DNA from: Sphingomonas ginkgonis | GTDB taxonomy: Bacteria > Pseudomonadota > Alphaproteobacteria > Sphingomonadales > Sphingomonadaceae | Length of the DNA: 64,000 nt | Direction of reading: 5' to 3' | Assembly (NCBI RefSeq): GCF_003970925.1 | Contig: NZ_RWJF01000001.1 | Location: 614,501 to 678,500 of the forward strand | Shown here: piece by piece, positions 62,251-64,000 of the stretch | How the letters are laid out: every line of letters begins with the position of its first letter | How positions within the stretch are numbered: position 1 is the first letter of the stretch | The notes under the pieces: generated by a model | Told to the model about the DNA's origin: nothing | What the model saw: the letters and a program-made list of their open reading frames with translations, nothing else | Databases searched by the model: none | Position numbers and translations under genes: made by a program

Positions 62251-63840
62251 CTAGATATGCAGTTCGCGCGGACGCGAGCGCCGTGCCCACAGCGCGACCA
62301 GCATGCGGGTGAAGAAGACGGCGGTGAAGAAGGAGGTGACGACGCCGATCAGCAGGACCACCGCGAAGCCGCGGACCGGGCCCGAGCCGAAGTAGACCAT
62401 CAGCATCGCCGCGATGACGTGGGTGAGGTTGGCGTCGAAGATCGCGCGCCGCGCCTCGTGGTAGCCGGTCTCGATCGCGTCGAGCACCCGCCGACCGCGA
62501 CGCAGTTCCTCGCGGATGCGCTCGTTGATCAGCACGTTCGCATCGACCGCGGCACCGATCGTCAGGATGAAGCCGGCGATCCCGGGCAGGGTCAGCGTGG
62601 CGTTGAACATCGCCATGATGCCGAGGATCAGGAAGGCGTTCACGATCAGCGCGGCGGTCGCATAGACCCCGAAGCGGCCATAGGTCAGCAGCATGAACAC
62701 GATCACCGCGAGCACCGCGACGATCGAGGCGATCGCGCCCTTGTGGATCGAGTCCTTGCCGAGGTCGGGCCCGACGCTGCGCTCCTCGACCACGTTCAGC
62801 TTCACCGGCAGCTTGCCCGAGGCGAGGCTGATCGCGAGGTCGTTGGCGCTCTGGACGGTGAAGTTGCCGCTGATCTGCGCCGAGCCGCCGAGGATCGGCT
62901 CGTTGATGTTGGGCGCCGACAGCACCTTGTCGTCGAGGATGATCGCGAAGGGCTTGCCGGTATTTTCCTGGGTGACCCGGGCGAAGCGCTTGGCGCCCGC
63001 CGTGTTGAACTTGAGCGTGACCACCGGGCGGCCGTCCTGGTCGAAGCTCTGGCGCGCATCGGTAACCTGGTCGCCGGACACGATCACCCGGCGCTTGACC
63101 GCGATGGCGCCGCCGCCGCTGGCCATCGGCAGGACCTGGCTGCCGGCCGGCGCGTGACCCGCCGCGACTTCCTGCGGGTTGGCCTGGAGGTCGACCAGCT
63201 TGAACTCGAGACGGGCGGTCTGGCCGATCAGCTTCTTCAGCGCCTCGGGGTTCTCGACGCCCGGGACCTGGACGAGAATGCGGTTGTCGCCCTCGTTGAT
63301 GACGGTGACTTCCTTGGTGCCGCTCGGATCGATGCGGCGGCGCACGACGTCGCGGGCGACGGTCATCGCTTGTTTCAGCGCATTGGCCGAGCCCGTCGCG
63401 GTCGGCGTGAGAACGATGCGGGTTTGGTCGACCACCGCCACGTCCCAATCGCGCGCGCCGGTCAGCGCGACCGGGCGGGTCAGAGTCCGAATCCGCTCGA
63501 CCGCGGCATCGAGCTGGGTCGGGTCGCGGACCATGAAGCTCAGGCGGCTGTTGGCGGTCGACACGTCGCCGATCTCGATCCGTGGATCGCGGCGGAGTTC
63601 GGTCGAAACCTCGTCCTCCATCGCCGCGACGCGCTGCTTGGCGGCGTCGACGGCATCGGCCTCGAGCAGGAGGTGCGAGCCGCCGGCGAGATCGAGTCCG
63701 AGGCTGATCTGCTCCTTGGGCGCCCACGACGGCCAGGTCTCGACCTGTGACTTGGGGAACAGGCTGGGCACCGCCAGCACGATCCCGACCGCGATCACGA
63801 GGAAGATCGTCCAGACCTTCCACTTGGGGAAATCGAGCAT
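62251..63840 (-). CDS. secD: Protein translocase subunit SecD
   Basis: 529 aa. GLDLAGGSHLLLE is the SecD D1 motif and AAVDANVLINERIREELRRGR the D4-like proton-path motif. The P1 head domain occupies about 120-350. It works with SecF and YajC. Its ATG overlaps the yajC stop by one base (TGATG). Confidence 0.96.
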   Translation of the reverse strand: MLDFPKWKVWTIFLVIAVGIVLAVPSLFPKSQVETWPSWAPKEQISLGLDLAGGSHLLLEADAVDAAKQRVAAMEDEVSTELRRDPRIEIGDVSTANSRLSFMVRDPTQLDAAVERIRTLTRPVALTGARDWDVAVVDQTRIVLTPTATGSANALKQAMTVARDVVRRRIDPSGTKEVTVINEGDNRILVQVPGVENPEALKKLIGQTARLEFKLVDLQANPQEVAAGHAPAGSQVLPMASGGGAIAVKRRVIVSGDQVTDARQSFDQDGRPVVTLKFNTAGAKRFARVTQENTGKPFAIILDDKVLSAPNINEPILGGSAQISGNFTVQSANDLAISLASGKLPVKLNVVEERSVGPDLGKDSIHKGAIASIVAVLAVIVFMLLTYGRFGVYATAALIVNAFLILGIMAMFNATLTLPGIAGFILTIGAAVDANVLINERIREELRRGRRVLDAIETGYHEARRAIFDANLTHVIAAMLMVYFGSGPVRGFAVVLLIGVVTSFFTAVFFTRMLVALWARRSRPRELHI

Positions 63841-64000
63841 CAGTCGTTCGCCGGCTTGGTCGAGGCGGCGGTCACCACCTGGGTGAAGGTCGACTTGACC
63901 ACCCGGACGCGGACGGTCGGGGCGATCTCCACCTCGGCCTCGTCGTCGCCGACCAGTTTGGTCACCCTGCCGCGGATGCCGCCGCCGAGGATCACCTCGT
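63840..64000 (-). CDS. yajC: Preprotein translocase subunit YajC (5' part beyond window)
   Basis: The last 53 or so codons of YajC are visible: EVILGGGIRGRVTKLVGDDE, then AEVEIAPTVRVRVVKSTFTQVV, the normal C-terminal beta domain after the single membrane helix. It is upstream of secD on the same strand, the classical order yajC-secD-secF. The N-terminal membrane anchor is outside the window. Confidence 0.9.
   Translation of the reverse strand, partial: EVILGGGIRGRVTKLVGDDEAEVEIAPTVRVRVVKSTFTQVVTAASTKPAND

Noticed and set aside
61714..63750. Open plus-strand frame opposite secD and secF
   Set aside because: The translation is rich in Asp, Arg, Gly and His from reverse reading of high-GC codons and has no domain; secD and secF on the other strand are complete.

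Overview
The window is a GC-rich (about two-thirds G+C by eye), densely packed chromosomal segment of an alphaproteobacterium, most probably a member of the Sphingomonadales (Sphingomonas/Sphingomicrobium-like). The signs are two UrcA-family secreted proteins, a TonB-dependent siderophore receptor, alphaproteobacterial-type LexA (GTTC-N7-GTTC) and CtrA-like sites, coq7, an sdhC-sdhD-sdhA cluster, a Flp pilin and a subclass B3 metallo-beta-lactamase. I see no integrase, transposase, prophage gene, rRNA or CRISPR array. Almost everything is ordinary chromosomal coding sequence with very short intergenic gaps (none above 300 bp), and several neighbours share stop or start codons.

Layout. 1-5.4 kb (minus): class II aldolase (cut by the window edge), maleylacetoacetate isomerase, hotdog thioesterase, a secreted HExxH protease-like protein and an oligopeptidase B. 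5.4-9.4 kb: a Kef-type K+/H+ antiporter, two UrcA proteins and a regulator that appears to fuse an Lrp/AsnC-like ligand domain to a LytTR DNA-binding domain, then a small secreted protein. 9.4-14.3 kb: a winged-helix regulator plus membrane protein with three palindromic candidate operators upstream, an Xaa-Pro aminopeptidase, and a siderophore receptor behind a Fur-like box. 14.3-18.6 kb: a UdgX-type uracil-DNA glycosylase fused to a TIGR03915-type domain and its usual partner, a radical-SAM repair protein. The two are separated by an opposing glycoside hydrolase gene, and a perfect LexA box sits at the radical-SAM start. 18.6-23.3 kb: CocE/NonD hydrolase, DUF1206 membrane protein, POT peptide transporter and a small secreted protein.

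23.4-29.4 kb is a tight minus-strand operon: nadD, rsfS, a beta-lactamase-fold hydrolase, rlmH, an EnvC-like protein, ctpA, dsbB, coq7. It combines NAD synthesis, ribosome control, cell-wall remodelling and disulfide/quinone functions. 29.5-36.4 kb: DUF3667 protein, pepN, M48 membrane protease, DMT transporter, threonine aldolase. 36.4-43.6 kb: an orphan Flp pilin, tRNA-Thr(GGT), a 40-aa basic ORF, smc, a DsbA-like lipoprotein, a DciA-like DUF721 protein, and divergent mutY-nudC. 43.6-50.4 kb: cytochrome c, LOG protein, prephenate dehydrogenase-family protein, creD and sdhA-sdhD-sdhC (no sdhB alongside).

50.5-55.4 kb (plus): a cytosolic chemoreceptor behind a CtrA-like box, then a coupled run of SDR, B3 metallo-beta-lactamase, prmA and sulfotransferase. 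55.4-64 kb (minus): yajC (partial), secD, secF, bamD, recN, DUF1697, dienelactone hydrolase and ligA, i.e. envelope biogenesis followed by DNA repair/ligation. The most promising leads are the apparently SOS-linked radical-SAM/UdgX repair pair, the ligand-domain/LytTR regulator with UrcA genes and CCGATTTC repeats, the beta-lactamase-like enzyme that seems to lack the general-base glutamate, and the triple-operator regulator module.
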